NCBI RefSeq assembly: GCF_001638985.1
Contig: NW_017265138.1
Location: 682,001-746,000 of the forward strand
Reading direction: 5' to 3'
From: Phycomyces blakesleeanus NRRL 1555(-)
Lineage: Eukaryota > Mucoromycota > Mucoromycetes > Mucorales > Phycomycetaceae
DNA length: 64,000 nt
A program made the position numbers and the translations under genes. The notes beneath the pieces were generated by a model. The model did no database searches and was not told the origin of the DNA. It saw only the letters and a program-made list of their open reading frames with translations. Positions 63,528 through 64,000 of this stretch are shown here, piece by piece; position 1 is the stretch's first letter, and each line of letters begins with the position of its first letter.

Positions 63528-64000
63528 TTCTCTCTGAGCACCAATATCCACTCTGTATCAAAATAAAATTAAAATTTGAATATATACAGTACAATAAAAA
63601 AAAAGACTTAAATAAAGTGACTGTCACTCATCTGGTATAGTGGAGAAGCAGAAAATACAATATAAAATTACAAAGACTACTTCTTTAACTCTCTTTATTG
63701 TTATATATATATATATGGGTAGATAATTATACTTTTTGTCCTATGTGTATTTCTACCTGATCAATTGCAGTCGTATAAATATATGTACAAGATAGATATT
63801 AACCAAATATTATTTATCAATTATTCAACCTGCCGTCATTTTATATTAGATCAAACCTTTTTTTTTTTTTTTGGTTTTTACTTGCTAAAAGATTGACGAC
63901 GAGACTTTTATCTTTAAAAATATTCTTTAAAGCCAAAAGAGGATAAAAGTATTCTAAACTTGGTAAGTGCTCCATGCTGTTAAAAAACCTGTTATTTTTT
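63399..64000. other. Upstream region of DUS2, no further gene seen
   Basis: The first 125 bases hold a (TC)n tract just upstream of the DUS2 start. The remainder is A+T-rich and contains no supportable gene to the window edge. Confidence 0.5.
63463..63522. repeat. (TC)n microsatellite in the DUS2 5' flank
   Basis: About 29 uninterrupted TC dinucleotides begin roughly 65 bp upstream of the DUS2 start codon; on the coding strand it is a GA tract, possibly within the 5' leader. Confidence 0.95.

Noticed and set aside
63628..63655. tRNA-Asp-like A box (CTGGTATAGTGG)
   Set aside because: Only about 12 bases match, and there is no acceptor stem, anticodon arm or B box.

Overview
The window looks like nuclear DNA of an early-diverging filamentous fungus, most likely Mucoromycota (Mucorales). 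The DNA is strongly A+T-rich. Genes are packed in compact clusters separated by long microsatellite-rich spacers. Most genes carry many short introns of about 50-120 nt. Fungal-specific families are present (WOPR regulator, ERT1/AcuK-type zinc-cluster activator, Ccz1, Vps27), together with an MT-A70 methyltransferase of the MTA1 type known from ciliates and early-diverging fungi. The species is not identified; the placement is inference from gene content.

Layout. 1-4.4 kb: no intact gene; it holds a decayed Tc1/mariner transposase. 4.4-6 kb: a 45-residue cysteine-rich protein facing prohibitin PHB1. 6.9-16.9 kb: a compact block of PIG-X/PBN1, VPS27 (ESCRT-0), MTA1 (predicted DNA 6mA methyltransferase) and CCZ1 (Rab7 GEF subunit), with alternating convergent and divergent pairs. 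17-19.2 kb: spacer with a tRNA-Pro-like fragment and a MITE of about 300 bp. 19.2-24.6 kb: an intronless KH-like protein, dihydrofolate reductase, and an unrecognised helical protein divergent from DHFR. 26.4-37.9 kb, all minus strand: CDC27/APC3, an ERT1/AcuK-type activator and a SulP sulfate transporter. 41-46.8 kb: 14-3-3 and a WOPR regulator with a very long Gln-Ala repeat. 46.8-56.5 kb: nearly 10 kb without genes, containing RFX-type X-box palindromes and two transposase relics. 56.5-63.4 kb: a small SAM methyltransferase, an F-box protein and the tRNA dihydrouridine synthase DUS2.

There is no operon logic. Loose themes are endolysosomal traffic (VPS27, CCZ1), signalling and transcriptional control (14-3-3, WOPR, ERT1), cell cycle (CDC27) and nucleic-acid modification (MTA1, DUS2). 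The strongest candidate for unusual biology is the MTA1-type gene, which joins a Myb/SANT-like segment to an intact DPPW methyltransferase domain. Exon boundaries were assembled by hand from GT/AG (and three GC/AG) splice sites, requiring reading-frame closure. They are predictions without transcript support.
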